Shown here in pieces: positions 35,509 to 49,347 of a stretch of 64,000 nt of DNA (its first letter is position 1; the number at the start of each line of letters is the position of its first letter). The notes below the pieces were generated by a model that saw only the letters and a program-made list of their open reading frames with translations, did not search any database and was not told the DNA's origin. This stretch comes from Datisca glomerata. Its lineage: Eukaryota; Streptophyta; Magnoliopsida; Cucurbitales; Datiscaceae. The DNA is taken from positions 248,001 to 312,000 of the forward strand of contig QANY01013229.1 of assembly GCA_003255025.1 (NCBI GenBank), read 5' to 3'. The position numbers were made by a program, and so were the translations under genes.

Positions 35509-36795
35509 ACTTGTCCTAAAGCACGTCTACAACCAGCTTAACCCTTATGTTCTCTACATGTGACCCAAAGATTTTGGTGGCTAAAGTCTTCATAAACTGA
35601 TCTACTAGGTTCTACTGTTGAAGTAATCTAATTGAAAATCTTAATCCATATACCGAACTGGTATGAGATTCTCACCATGATAGACAAGCACATAATCATT
35701 CGTTCTCCTAAGATACTTGAGTATACCCTTCACAACTATCCAATGAAATCCTCTAAGATTTCGCTGATATCTGCTGACTAAGCCTACTGTGAAATATACA
35801 TCCAGTGTACAATATAACATATTTAAGACTTCCCACTACCAAAAGCAAGGGGACTGTCTACATGTTATATATTTCATCCTATGTCATGAGACATTGACAG
35901 AATACATATGTTCCAAACCTAAAAGGGTAACAAGTCATTTCTTGGAATCCATCATTGTACACTTATACAACATATTATTGTCTACACAGTTTAAGATAAG
36001 CATATCATTTTATATTTAAGTCTCGAAAGAACTTAATTCTTATAATGAAGACCACTTTTCCAAAGTCTTTGATATCAAAAATTCAGACAAACATGGTTTT
36101 ATCTGTGACATTTAATTCTACATCGTTCTCAATGATAAAATGTCATCCATATAAAATACCAAGAAAATCATTATGTTTCCTTCATTTACTGGCATGGCTC
36201 ATTATGACCTTGATCAAAATTAAAACTTTGATTACATGATCAACATAATGTTCCTAGTCTTTAATGCATGCTTAAGTTTACGATTGGACTAATGCATAAT
36301 GTATATCATAATTTCTGACCTTTAGCGATAAATCTAAAAGTTGAGATATAAAAATATTTAGTTCAAGATCAACATACAAGATAGCATTCTTGATATCCAT
36401 TTTTCAAAACTCGTAAATGAAATTATCTAAAAAAAGATACAATTTCTTTATAGACATGAGCATGGCTATTAGTGAAACTGATATGATATACTTAATATCC
36501 TCTCTCTAAGTATGCCATTTCTTATTAAATCTAGTCTTGAAGGTCTTGACCTTGCGTCAATGTCTGGCTTCCGCTTGTAGATCTTCGGCACCCAATACTT
36601 TAGGGCTTCTACAAGATTTCATACTCCATTAGAGTTAATGAAATCATTTTTAGATTTCATTGTTTGAAGCCAATGATTTACTTTACACCATTTACAACTT
36701 CTATGCAATTTTTGGGACCTGAGTCACGTGCTTCTAAGATGGACTCAAAAGTCTCTCACTTGAATATGAATCTTTCACTTTATCGTGATCCTTGT
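35509..36795 (-). mobile_element. Ty1/copia reverse transcriptase region, minus strand, decayed
   Basis: The minus strand gives copia RT pieces without a long open frame: KMDIKNAILYVDLE (about 36370-36410), corresponding to the QMDVKTAFLNGDL box, and FYMDDILSL (36131-36156), the YVDDIL polymerase box with both Asp kept. Upstream pieces include IDARWTTYGV-like sequence near 36540. Downstream it runs into the polypurine tract at 35510. The right side ends where the inverted repeat of 36796 begins. Confidence 0.75.
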
Positions 36796-37680
36796 TGCAA
36801 CGTGCCAGCGACACAGAGCGACGATTGAAAAATCATTTGTGGAGAAAAAATCTGAAGTCGCCACCAATCATTTTAGAGTGTGATTGGCCACCCAATTTTA
36901 AAATAAAAATTTTGATATACGAAAACTCAAAGTTGGTTAAGGAGTCATGTGTGTGTGGGGAATGTATTAGCATCCCGCAACACTCATTTATAAAATGCTT
37001 ACCAAATTTAATCAAATGCTATCTAAATTTTATTTTTAAAATAAAAGTTTAAGAAATTCATTTTTTGAATGTCCCATTTGATACATTTTGCATCATAAAA
37101 ATGAATAAAATAAATTACCTTTAATGGGTGGTACAAAGACCATTGAAAAAATTATTTTTTTGTTTTATATATATTTTTTTAAATCAAAGCATTATTGGAG
37201 TCATTCTCGGTATCTCAAAAATAATTCATCACCTCCGTAGTTTGAGAGATTTGTTATCCCAAAAGTCCTAAAAATCCGTCATCAGATTTTTTTGTAAAAA
37301 CTTAATAATAAAATTAACAGAATTTAAGTCTAATTGTTAAGACTGTAATCTAAACATATATGAATACTAACTCTAATAATAAGGGAATGAGATAAGAAAC
37401 ACATTATAAGCAAGGTAATATGACAATGATACATAAATAAATAAGAAATAAGAAGAACAAGAAAAATAGGTGAAGGAAAAGTTAGAAATGTATGATAAAT
37501 TTGATGAAAATGTATAGAGTAACAAAAGATGAATAGTGTGTGAAATATGTAAAGAAGATGCATGAAAATATAAAGTTGAAATAAATACTAATTTATATTA
37601 ATAAAATGATAAAAATAAAAAGTAAAATAAGTAAGAAAAATACAAAGGGGGGAGGGGAGGGGACACAAACAGAGGGCTGA
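36796..37680 (+). repeat. Retroelement-derived repeat, right copy of an inverted pair
   Basis: Reverse-orientation match of 23500-24607. Contains GAAGTCGCCACCAATCATTT then GTGTGATTGGCCACCC (about 36854-36893), GGAGTCATGTGTGTGTGG (36941) and TCACCTCCGTAGTTTGAGAG (37229). These words occur near LTRs of Tat/Ogre-type elements, so it is probably an LTR or leader scrap. It begins exactly where copia homology ends. No coding capacity. Confidence 0.7.
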
Positions 37681-38650
37681 CCCTCTGATGCAAACAGAGG
37701 GCACCCTCGGTCAAACTTTTTTTTAAATATAAATATTCAATAATTTATATTTAAATTAATTTATTTATTTAAATGTTTAATTTTGTTAAGATAATATATA
37801 CATATATATTGTTTAATTTTGTTTAATTTTGTTAAATGTTTAATTTATTTAAATCTCTTGTACAGCGCACTCACGTCCCGCACAAGTAGTAAATTCTCAT
37901 TAGGAACACATCATTTTTTTAATTATTTTATTCTCTCATGGAGTGTGCTTGTGCCAGTAGCACCGCACACAATGTCTTTAGTTTTTTTTTAATTTTTTTT
38001 AGTTTTTTTTAATTACTCAATAATAAATATTTATTTTTGTATGAGGTTGGAATAGAAATAATAAGTCTTTCCCTTTGAATATAATTGAATCAAACAATAC
38101 ATTTCTTTGCAGCGCATTCGCTTAGTAACTATATTATTAGCAATGTATAATTAATTTATATATGAAGACACGCGTGACACAAATTTTTTTAATTAATTTA
38201 TTCTCGTGCAGTGGGTTGACAAACTGCACAAGTAGCACAGCGCACTGTGTACAGTGTACATTGCGTAGTGTAAACTTATATATATATTGCTCTCTCGTGC
38301 AACGCGCCACGAGTAGAATAGTAGCACACAAGTCTTTAGATTTTTTTATATATATTTTTAACTTTCTTTAGATTTTTTTATATTTAACCACTTAAAAAAA
38401 ATTTCTATTTCTGTGCGAGGTTGCAATCGAATTAATGAGTTTTTCTCTTTAGGATAAAATTGTATTAAACAATGCATTTTTTGTAGTGAGCTCGCTCAGT
38501 AACTAAGTAACTAAATTATTGACAAAGTGTAATTAATTTTTTCATAGTGCGCTCTCGCTCAATAACTAAGTAACTAAGTAACTCAAATTAACCCACTTAA
38601 TTTGAGTCACTAATTAGTTCACACCGCATGATGTTTTAACTATATGTAAA
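37681..38650. repeat. Low-complexity region with a degenerate ~375-bp duplicated module
   Basis: A module with TGAGGTTGGAATAGAAATAA (38042), a CAATACATTTCTTTGCAGCG word (38095) and a CAGCGCACTCACG/CGCATTCGCTTAG word recurs at about 38414-38500 and, in part, at 38545 (GCGCTCTCGCTCAATAACTA). T-runs and ATATAT runs lie between. The repeats are diverged; nothing codes here. Confidence 0.55.
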
Positions 38651-38679
38651 CATGTATATATTTCATGTAGGAAGTTAGT

Positions 38680-38990
38680 TCTATAATGAGGAATAAGAAA
38701 ATTCAATTGCATAAAGTAGTTGGTTCTTCTCCATCTTTCCCTGCCCCAAGACTGACCAGTCACTTAAAAGCTCTAAAAGTTTCTTCTTGGGATGCACCAA
38801 GCGAATTCTCATCTTCCTCAAAATTCCAAAGCAGAATCGTGAAATGGCATAATATATAAGCAAATGATTATTATCTTCCTCTTTCAACTATGAGAGTGGA
38901 CATCTATTAATCAATCGAAAATCTCTGATCTTCTGAGTTATCCAAAGTGACATCACCTCCCCACGCAGTCGTTCAACTTCAAAAGACAAG
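38680..38990 (-). pseudogene. LINE remnant, C-terminal zf-RVT region
   Basis: The minus strand reads CPLSLKEEDNNHLLI-like sequence, then YAISRFCFGILRKM, then HPKKKLLELLSDWSVLGQGK (about 38880-38700; a stop separates the first part). This pattern (Cys-Pro-x-Cys...His-Leu-Leu-Ile-His-Cys, then Trp near Gly) is the zinc-binding domain after reverse transcriptase in plant L1-type LINEs. Several key Cys/His residues are changed. No RT core is present nearby. Confidence 0.6.
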
Positions 38991-39690
38991 TCTATGAAAT
39001 AATTTTCTTACCTATAGTAAATAAAATATGTATGTTAAGGTTATAAACTGATTATATTGTAAGTTGTTTTTTGTACCATCATAAATCAAATTTCCCAACC
39101 AAAAAAGACAAAGAAAGCCAACGCTCAGTAAAGCACACCAACCTCCTCCAATGTTTATTTTCCAAAATAAGACTAAACATGTCCACCACAACGAAGCTAA
39201 ATAAAGCACAATTTTCTATCCTCAATATCATTTTCAATCTTCACAAATTCATTTTAATTTTTTTTTATAAAAATTGAATACTATACTATGATATATTAAC
39301 AAAATTTTGATAGCAAATATAATACCGGAACCACAACTTGGTAGCAACCACCATAGTAAAGAAGAAGCACGACGAAGTCGGAGCATGATGGATATGCATG
39401 ATTTGACAGACAATCAAAGTATGCAGGATGATTGTCGTCGTAGCTCAAGGTAGAGCGGTGTGATATGACAAAGAAGAAGCAAGAGAACGTAAGAGAATGA
39501 TGGAGTTGCGTGATCTAGGGTTTATGTGGGAGAGGGATGGATAAATAAGTTATTTTATAAAAAAACAAACAAAGCTTACAAAAAAAACTACACAATTATT
39601 CTTTTTAAATGAATCTATAAAAGTGATGAAATTTGTCATTTCCACAAAATTTAATTAGGATCTACTATACTGTCTATTCGTCTAATTTTC
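38991..39690. other. Intergenic, upstream of RPL13A
   Basis: No gene seen. Bases 39320-39540 contain repeated GAAGAAGCA and GCATGATGGA words and are richer in G, perhaps a transposon end, but I could not find inverted termini. Confidence 0.4.
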
Positions 39691-39701
39691 TCCAAAGTTT
39701 A

Positions 39702-41206
<1,505 letters not shown>

Positions 41207-41409
41207 TCTGTTACAACAGTAAATGCCCAAGTTGTGGAATTTTGAGTTGTAATGGGGATTGGCTTTGGCTTTTCTCTCAGTTGATCACTTTTTTCGTTGT
41301 GCCAGATTTCTTCCAGAAATTTTGTAGGTGACTTGAATCTTGAATTTAACTACAGTTTTGGCCATCAGTTAGTTGTATTCTATTTTCACATGCATTCCTT
41401 TTGCATAAC

Positions 41410-42185
41410 CCTTTAGAAAAACTACAAACTTCATCCTGAACTTGCAGTTGCTGTTATTTATAAAATTATGTTTTATATTCAAAACTAACCTTTCGTTAGA
41501 GCTGTTAAAATTATCATCGAAATGGTGTCGTTTAATTTTTTAAATTATAGAGGCCTAAAATAAAACTACAGTTTCAAGCAAAACCCACAAAACTCACCCA
41601 AAATTGAAATTTCATTCTAGAATAATGAGGCTGTTCTAGTTTAAAGAGGCTAACAAACATATCAACAGAACCTCTTAAATGCATGACGAGCTTGGTGCCT
41701 GAAGAAGACTCACGGGAATGCACTGATATTCACCTACAACAATTACAAATTCGCATTGAGCTTGATATACAAATCAAAATTCCACTGAGTAGCAGGTGGG
41801 TGATGAAGGTCGGAGCGGACGGTGGAGGAGGTTGGTCTGCGTGGTCCTCCAAATGTTCGATGGAAGTAGTGTTTGGAATTCGGGAAGGAGAGGAAGAAGA
41901 AAAATAACATTTACGAAACAAAGGAACCAATCGTCTCAGCATTTTGTTGGTTTTGTTTGAAACTGGGTAGTTTTATTTTAGAGTCTTTTTAATTTCAAAA
42001 AAATTAAAATGACACCATTTTTTTATGGTAATTAACGACTCTGTTACATCAAAATAAACAGAAAATTAACTTTAAATGCAAAACATAACGTTGTTAGGGT
42101 TATAAATAATGAAAATTATAGTCAAAGATCATAAATTACAGAAACTATATAGTTCACGGGTATAATTTGTAATTTTACCTAATCC
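41410..42185. mobile_element. Fold-back element with ~180-230-bp inverted arms
   Basis: Left arm (41415-41590) and reverse complement of the right arm (41950-42180) share AATGGTGTCGTTTAATTTTT against AATGGTGTCATTTTAATTTT, TTATGTTTT, and TAAAATAAAACTAC followed by AGTTTCAAGCAAAACC. The 350-bp centre carries a frame (minus 41730-41942) with ISSPSRIPNTTSIEHLED-like sequence that I associate with repeated plant transposons. It fits a non-autonomous Mutator-like or other TIR element. Target duplication not resolved. It lies between the 3' ends of RPL13A and the methyltransferase gene. Confidence 0.6.
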
Positions 42186-42703
42186 TTTTAGTTTAAGATC
42201 ATTATTGTAGAATTGATAATTCATGCTATAGATAAAGGGATAAAGGTTCTTACAAAACGAGGTGGTAATCAAAGATCTTAACAAAAGTATTACCGAAATT
42301 CACAAAAGGAGGGAGGGAGGGAGGGAGGAGAGTGATGGTGAATGAATGAATGATCAAGGAAAGAAAAGGGAATCGAATTGGAAAATTCCCAGCCTATGCC
42401 ATGTCTTCAATGCTGAAAATTTTGCAGCCCATGCAAAAACAATCCAAAATTGATTTGACCAACCGAGTTTAAACTATAAAGAACTGTAGCAGCGTTCTAA
42501 CTTGTAATCCAAATGATCTGCCAAAAAATGAAAAGCGCAGCATCTGAAGCCAAAGACATATTTGTTCAACGCTGGCAAGGAGTTGTCGATCAGTGATCAC
42601 TTTCTTTTGATTGATTATTTGTCAAGTGCACCAGCTTGATCATGAAACTCATGAACCTCCAGATACTCCGCAGCCATACACTTCCAAGACCCACATAATT
42701 TAT
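42186..42703. other. Intergenic or 3' UTR of the minus-strand methyltransferase gene
   Basis: Includes a G-rich run GGAGGGAGGGAGGGAGGGAG (about 42306-42328). The part nearest 42703 is probably the 3' UTR of the neighbouring gene. No reading frame of note. Confidence 0.45.
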
Positions 42704-45700
42704 CTATTTAATATTATGTGTCGGAACACTAAGATAAAATTTAGTATTTTTGAAGTCATCCACAAGTGGGTTGTAACCATCCTTGGTTCTCGTCTTTGAC
42801 GGCAATCCAAATTCTTCCATAAACGCCGATGTGTCAAGCTACAACCGACCAATAAAATATTTAGAGTTTAGCAAAGCAAACAGGAGAATATACCAAAATG
42901 TTCTCTTAAGCTATTTCGTTTCAATATAAAATGAAGAGGAAATCAAGTATAGAGTGAGTTTTACTCTCTCTTTTTTCTTTTTTCTTTTCAGTTTATCGAA
43001 GATCCAAACATAAGATTATCTGTGGTCATTCATCTTTTAGAGACGTTAAAATCAAACATTTTAAAGATAATAAAACTTACTATGATCGTTCGCCTCTTCT
43101 TCCCTTGCTTTGATGCTTTATCTTTCTGCAGCTTCAGCCACCCGGAACAATAATGGTCAATTCGTTCCAAAAGCCAAAAGTCTGTGGGGAAAAAGATATC
43201 GGCATCACCCTGTGAATCAACAACCCAAACCAAGAGATTCGGTGTACAGTTCCCTTTTAGATTGTAAACTTCAGAGATCAAAAAACAAAAGAACCAACTT
43301 GAAGCGACGAGAAGAAAGCAGTCTTTTTTTTTTCGAAGTTACAGATTCTCAAGCAGCAGTGTTTTCAGTAAAAAAAAAAGTGGCATAATCGTAAGCATAT
43401 ATACCTGGGAATATTTAAGAATGTTTAGAGAAAAAGTAAGAGAAGGGAAACAAATCTATGAAAAAAGGATACCCTTGCGTCCAAATAACTTTCACAGTCC
43501 GAGCTGCTTCCGTCTCTCTGCAGTTAAAAGGTAAACCAAGTCAAATTAATATTATCCCTCATACTTCTAGATAAAAAAACAAAAAAAAACAAAAAATATC
43601 ATATTTCATTCTGATTCTAGAAACTCTGAAAACGTCTCTGGCTACCATCTTGAAGATGTTGGTTAAATCAGTTTATCATAACAATGTAACCGAAGAAGAA
43701 ATTTCTCTTCTTTCTATAGAGTACTTCCTCAAGCATATTGGTCATGATATACAAGCAAGAAAAAACTATTTCTCTATATGTATGTCGATGCATGGCGTCT
43801 CTTTCTTTTTCTCTCTTATGATAGTTAAATGATTATGTATATTTCTTATCGTAAATTACATGGAAGAATTTGACAGGTGTTAATTGGAATCAAAACACGG
43901 GCACATTACATAGAAAGATCAGTCTCTGTTTTCAACCATATCTTACAAATACTTGAAATTCATAATAAGCAGCATTCTGCCCAAAATTTATTTCCATATT
44001 ATGTTTTTTAATAGTAATACCAAAAGAGTTTTACTAGCGTGCAACAGAAAGAAAGGATATTCCACCAAGCATACTGAAGATATAGCACAGTTTGTCAGGG
44101 ATTTTGTTTTTGTTGGCATTATAATCACCACCAAATATGAGAAAAGATTGTACCTTAGTTGAAACTAATGGAGCTCTTACACCAGGTATCTTTACATCGG
44201 GTAAGTAATTAAAGTCTGAAGCAATTAATGACATCTTTGGCAGCACGCCATTTAAAACTTCTAGCAGTTTCTGCATGTTCGAACATCATTATAGCTAATA
44301 TAATGAGAAGGGAAAAATGAGAAAAGTAGAGAGCTATATGTACCAAGCAACCAGTTGGTAACCAACATCTTCTAGGTTTCGGGAAAATTTTAGACCAAAT
44401 GCTTTTTGCCTTCGGGAAACTGCTTTTGGCGGCATCATCTTGGTCCCATTCCATAATCTCAACACAACGCTTAATTAGTGGGTCTTGCAATGGCTTATAA
44501 AGTTCACAGAGTGTTTCCCTATCAGTGAAAAGAAGCTAGGTCATTACACAATACAGGAGCAAAGACATAATTGCAGGAATAAAAAGAGCAACAGTAAAAA
44601 TTGGTAACTTAATGTGGCAAGGTGAGACCCATTGGTGGAATGTATTAGAATTGGACATATTTTTGTGGTCAAAATGGCTAAAAGTAATCAAAGAGTGAGG
44701 ACATTAATCAAGATATTTTTTCTACTTCAGTCAAGTAGATGAACAATGACGGGAATAGTTCATTTGCAGGTTAGCAACCAATCAATCTATTAATCCATTA
44801 ATCATTTAAAAGAAATAATAAATGAAGAAATCCCTCTAGGGTTATAGCCTACTAAGGAATGGAATGGGACAAGGAAATTCAGTATCCTGTTACGAATCCA
44901 AAAGGATGTAGAGTAGCAAGGAACCAATTTTGTGGCATTCTCTGATTGTTGCCTACCTGTTATTCTGCTTCTCTACCCAAACTTCCATCCATGGGGAAGT
45001 TTGATTTTCTGAATAGATAAGATCATGAGGAAGATTATCAAGCACCTGCAAGAAATATAAAAAATTACCTTGGCTAATGGAACCTAAAGACTAGAATAGC
45101 CTAACAACTAAGGGTTCATGCTTTTATTGTCTAACGCTTATATCACAACTACTTGCCTTTACACCTTCACGACCGATCTCTTGGTTGGATCGAAATGTTT
45201 TTATTATGGAAAATTCTTGATCAGCCCTCAACTGATAATATGTAGGTTAACCCTCCCCCCTGTCCCCTTCCCGATGTTCTTACAATAACACATAATAGTT
45301 TTCGAGGCTAAATGAACGATACAATAACCAAAACGATAGAACTTACCTCAAGCATTATCACCCAACAAGGTTGCTCGTTGACATCCCCTGTTAAAAGATG
45401 ATTGACTTGGCGTAAATTACCAAAGATAGATAAACAAAATGAAAACCAAGTGGGATAGAAGTATAATTTAAGATGAATTGTATATAGAATTAGAGACAAG
45501 TGGGATGAATATTCATTAGTTTGTAGCTCCTCAAAAGTAAAGATTTTATACAAAATATCCAACTAGACAAAGGGAAATGGAAAACTTCGCGCTGCCAGAA
45601 CAAGGGAATAATCTGAAAGGTCACCGAAATCTCAAACCAATTATGACACCAGAAACGAAAATGGAAAAAAGAGAAGATTTTATCTTTTTTCTTTTTTCTT

Positions 45701-48700
45701 TTCTTCTTTTCTTTATCCTGTCTTTTCTATACCGCTAAAATTATGGATTGTCCTAAGAGGGAGCCAACGGTAACTAATAGACTTATGGAAATCACCGTAG
45801 GATACTTCATATACTTTTTCTTTCATTTTCTTTTCATAAATCTTATCTCATGTTCGTAGATAGAAATGTATATTAGACAAATCCAGATCAATCACCAACG
45901 AATATAGAAGTAAATGAGTTCCAAGCACATCATACCCCAACCACTCTGATCAGCAGCGTCACGACATTCTACTTTGAACTTTGACAAATGACTACGAACT
46001 TCTCCAACTGTTTCCCGTTGTATTTCAGCCAATGAAGGACTTATTTCCACTGAACTACAGTTTTAAATGAAGCTGTTTTCAGTAAAAATTCCAAAAGGGG
46101 AACAATTAATAAATGTACAGCAGCCTTGCACGCAAGTTAACAGAGGAGAAATTGATTAATGACTACTCAGAAGTTATGATTCCAAGACAAACTCAGGGAA
46201 GAGAAACTAAAGACGTGAGCAAGCATTTAAAGACATGTTTCCAAAGGACTGCCAAGTAGCTCCTCATCCCCATCAGACTATCTGAGGTGGGTAGGCACAC
46301 AGTGACACAGATTATGTGTTTGATTCCTGCTGAGATCAAGCCTGAAATTAAGTGGGAATCCATGGGGTGGGTTGCTGCACTCAATTTTCCAGAGTTTGCC
46401 AAGTCATACGCCCTAAGGGGTATCGACTGTGTTCTTCGTTATAAAAAAAAATCTTCGTAGAACATAGTTTATTTAGCAAACAAGTAATCATGTTTCCAAG
46501 ACACAACAATGAAAAGAGACGGCAAGAACAAAAAAATAATGAAGTTAGTTCATCCAAAAGTTATATTTGGTTTAGATTGAGATGTTAACTTAACCAAAAG
46601 GAGAGAGGAAAAAATTCAGGTTATATATATATATACTGAATGCTTGGACCAATTCCAAGTTAAAATTGACTTGTATGCAGCAAATTTTACCACATAATGT
46701 CTGACAATAGGCAATAAAACGCACAAGATCATCTCTGGTAAAGATTGAAGCTTTTTACAGCTATGTCCTAAAGCCAAACTACAATATTAGCTTAATGTTA
46801 ACATATGTTATGACATCTAACTCATGATAGAGAAGGTACAACAAAGACGCATACGTGTAAGTCATATTGTTGTAAACTCTTGTAGGTGCATTCAACATCA
46901 TATAATCCATTATTCCCTTCGCACAAGTTCCTGATCCACCACCAATTTCATATATCTGATACGACATCATAAGTGACATGATTGATTTGTTGGATTAGAG
47001 GTATTAATTGAGATCTGAAAGCACAGTCAAAGGAGCTCACTTTAAGTGGAACGGATAGGTTAGCAGTGCGCATGATTGCCTCAGCAATCCCATGGGCATA
47101 CCAAGGCTACAAGGACAACAAAATAACCAGTAAGTAAAGATACACAACTAGAATTGGCGAACAAGAACCAAACAAACTTATATTTCTAAAATCAAATTAA
47201 GCTATCACTGATATTTAGAAAAGGAAATTAAACTGCTCCCATGCAGGAGAAATAAGTAATATGACAATCAGGTGGTGTTGTCTGCCCTACGTCCACCTAC
47301 GACAAACGTAAAATGAACATTGAAAGGATTTTAGTTCCGTTCAAAGTCACTTGGCTCTTGAAACATATTTCTTTTCTAATCCGTAATAGTGTTTAGAGCA
47401 ACCACATCCTAAGATTTATACTCTCGTGTAATTATTTATATCATTTATATCATCTACCTCCAGAATAAAGGATTAACTTTCTTTTGGCAAAAAAAGGATT
47501 AATAAATTTCAGTTTTCGGCCACCACTGCACGTTATCATCTTTCAAATAAAAAATAATTCAATTCATTCCATGTAAATGTTGCTGAAAGTTTAAAAAATT
47601 CATTAGGAATTTAGAGGAAATCAAAAAAATGGTTTGCACTGCTACATCCATGATATTTTAAAAACTGATCATCTTCCTTTTCAATCGCAGGGAAGGTAGA
47701 AACTAAGATTCCACCATAAACTCGTCAGCATGCGAATGGTGAAAGGAGAGAGAATAATTACCTTAAAAATCTCCACTGGAGTAAACCATGCTATGTCACT
47801 CTGCTTGTAGATTTTATCCAAGTATCTCATATAAGCTTTCCTACCTAAAATGTTAAAAGAAATCAAATAGATGAGAAAACATCCACCTCAACAATAATAA
47901 TAGTATTAGTCAAAGTTTTGAGAAAAAAACATTTCGTAAGAACCTATCTATTAGCTTCAACGATGTCTCAGGGGCCATCAGAGTCTTAAATAAAGAAACA
48001 ATTATTAACAGAGTAAACATAATACACTAGGAAGTAGGGATAGCACAAAACAACAAATGAAAAGGTAACAAAATGAATATATATTCAAATGATTTCTTTT
48101 CCTACAGCCAATTTTCTTCTTCAATGATGCAACCAACATCGTTATCAAAAGCATTTTGGAGTTAGGTAGTTACAACAACAAAGTAAGGTCCACCTTGGCT
48201 AGAATAATATTATTGAAACAGGGGTCCTTGATAAGTGGCAATTGAGTGTGAGTTTTTCATTCATAGTTGATCTAGAGAAAAGAGTCAAAAAAACCAGTTA
48301 GAGTGATAAAACCTATGCATGCTTGTCACCAGCTGCACTATTAATTTGGTTTCCTTATGCAAGTGATCAGTTCACACTAACTTGACGTTTTATAGAAGAA
48401 ACTGGAAGTCAATCCAGGTGTGAACAGAAGCGTGACGGGAAAGCCAAATGTCAAGCATCTGTATGCCACTCAATCACATAAATTCCTCAATTTCATCTAC
48501 TAACTCCCAAATGCATTTAATTTCTAGCTCATAGGCCTCTATTTACAACAATGCAGGCTTCCCATCTATTGAGTATTCCATGAAACAGCATAGTTCTCCA
48601 ACTTCAAAAGCGTGCCTGCAGTAGATTCATTCCAGGGCCAACGGGGAACATCTCTTCAATCTCCTTAAATATTGAACATGAATCATGATACAGGATTGCA

Positions 48701-49347
48701 GTTGGATTAACACATAAACACGTCACCGGTCACTCCCATTTGGAATTCATTGGAAAATTGTTCATCGAACATTTACAGCAAACTTCAAAATTTTCCTTAG
48801 AGCTGATTATCAAAGTTTATCACCATACTAAAAGGAATTAAAAGCCATTAGTCTTATATCATACATGCATGTTTTACCACTATACTCCGTCTTTAGACTT
48901 CGAGAATTTCATCATACCCATAACGCAACTACAGAGAAAGAGAAAGAGATAGAGAGATACCTTCAAGCCGATTGAACTTAATACCATGCTCAATCACTCC
49001 GACTGACCCTGATCGCTGAGCGAAGTACCCGTGTTTTGGGTCATATAGTGCAGAATGTATAAAATCCCGAACCTGCCGAAACAAAATTTCTGAGAAATCG
49101 ATTTCAAAAATGAAAAATTGGAATCTGAAGCAAATGGCTCACCAGAATTGGCTTATCGCCCACAATGTGTGTAGAGAAAAGAGCTTGAAATGGAGTGGCC
49201 CGCCATTTTTCACATGGATTCACTGCAAAGAAAAATCACCGTTAGAGGCATAAAGCGAATTAAAAGGGAAGGGGAGAGAAAGAGAGTACCTTTGGGAGCT
49301 TGGAAGATTAAAGGAAGCCTTTTGGTTGCGATTGTTCGAGAAAACAT
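42704..49347 (-). CDS. DUF185/MidA (NDUFAF7-like) SAM-dependent methyltransferase, probably mitochondrial
   Basis: Fourteen exons on the minus strand join in frame to 449 residues: 49347-49290, 49222-49143, 49072-48961, 47844-47762, 47106-47041, 46955-46855, 46054-45936, 45387-45347, 45045-44957, 44518-44344, 44270-44154, 43517-43473, 43209-43081, 42838-42704, all with GT-AG introns. The family contains NDUFAF7, which methylates a complex I subunit during assembly; plants have such paralogues, and this one may or may not share that substrate. Seen: an N-terminus of targeting type (MFSRTIATKRLPLIFQAPK), VRDFIHSALYDPKHGYFAQR, the SAM-binding motif IYEIGGGSGTCAKGIMDY (134-151), GWG...EQPCWVIMLEVLDNLPHD, and FPTDFWLLERIDHYC near the end. 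Exon 12 start was picked by phase. Looks intact. Confidence 0.9.
46247..46452 (+). mobile_element. SINE-like insertion in an intron
   Basis: About 200 bp in the intron between exons 7 and 6 of the methyltransferase gene. TATCTGAGGTGGGTAGGCAC (about 46278) resembles a tRNA-type A box and GTGTTTGATTCCTGC (about 46317) a B box; the unit ends in ATAAAAAAAAA (46441-46451). CATGTTTCCAAAG before it (46234) recurs as CATGTTTCCAAG at 46489, which could be a target duplication, though it lies some 38 bases beyond the A-tail. Internal promoter spacing fits a tRNA-derived SINE; identity to a named family is not established. Confidence 0.4.

Noticed and set aside
43110..43388. 92-codon plus-strand frame
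   Set aside because: It is the antisense of exon 13 of the methyltransferase gene and adjacent intron.
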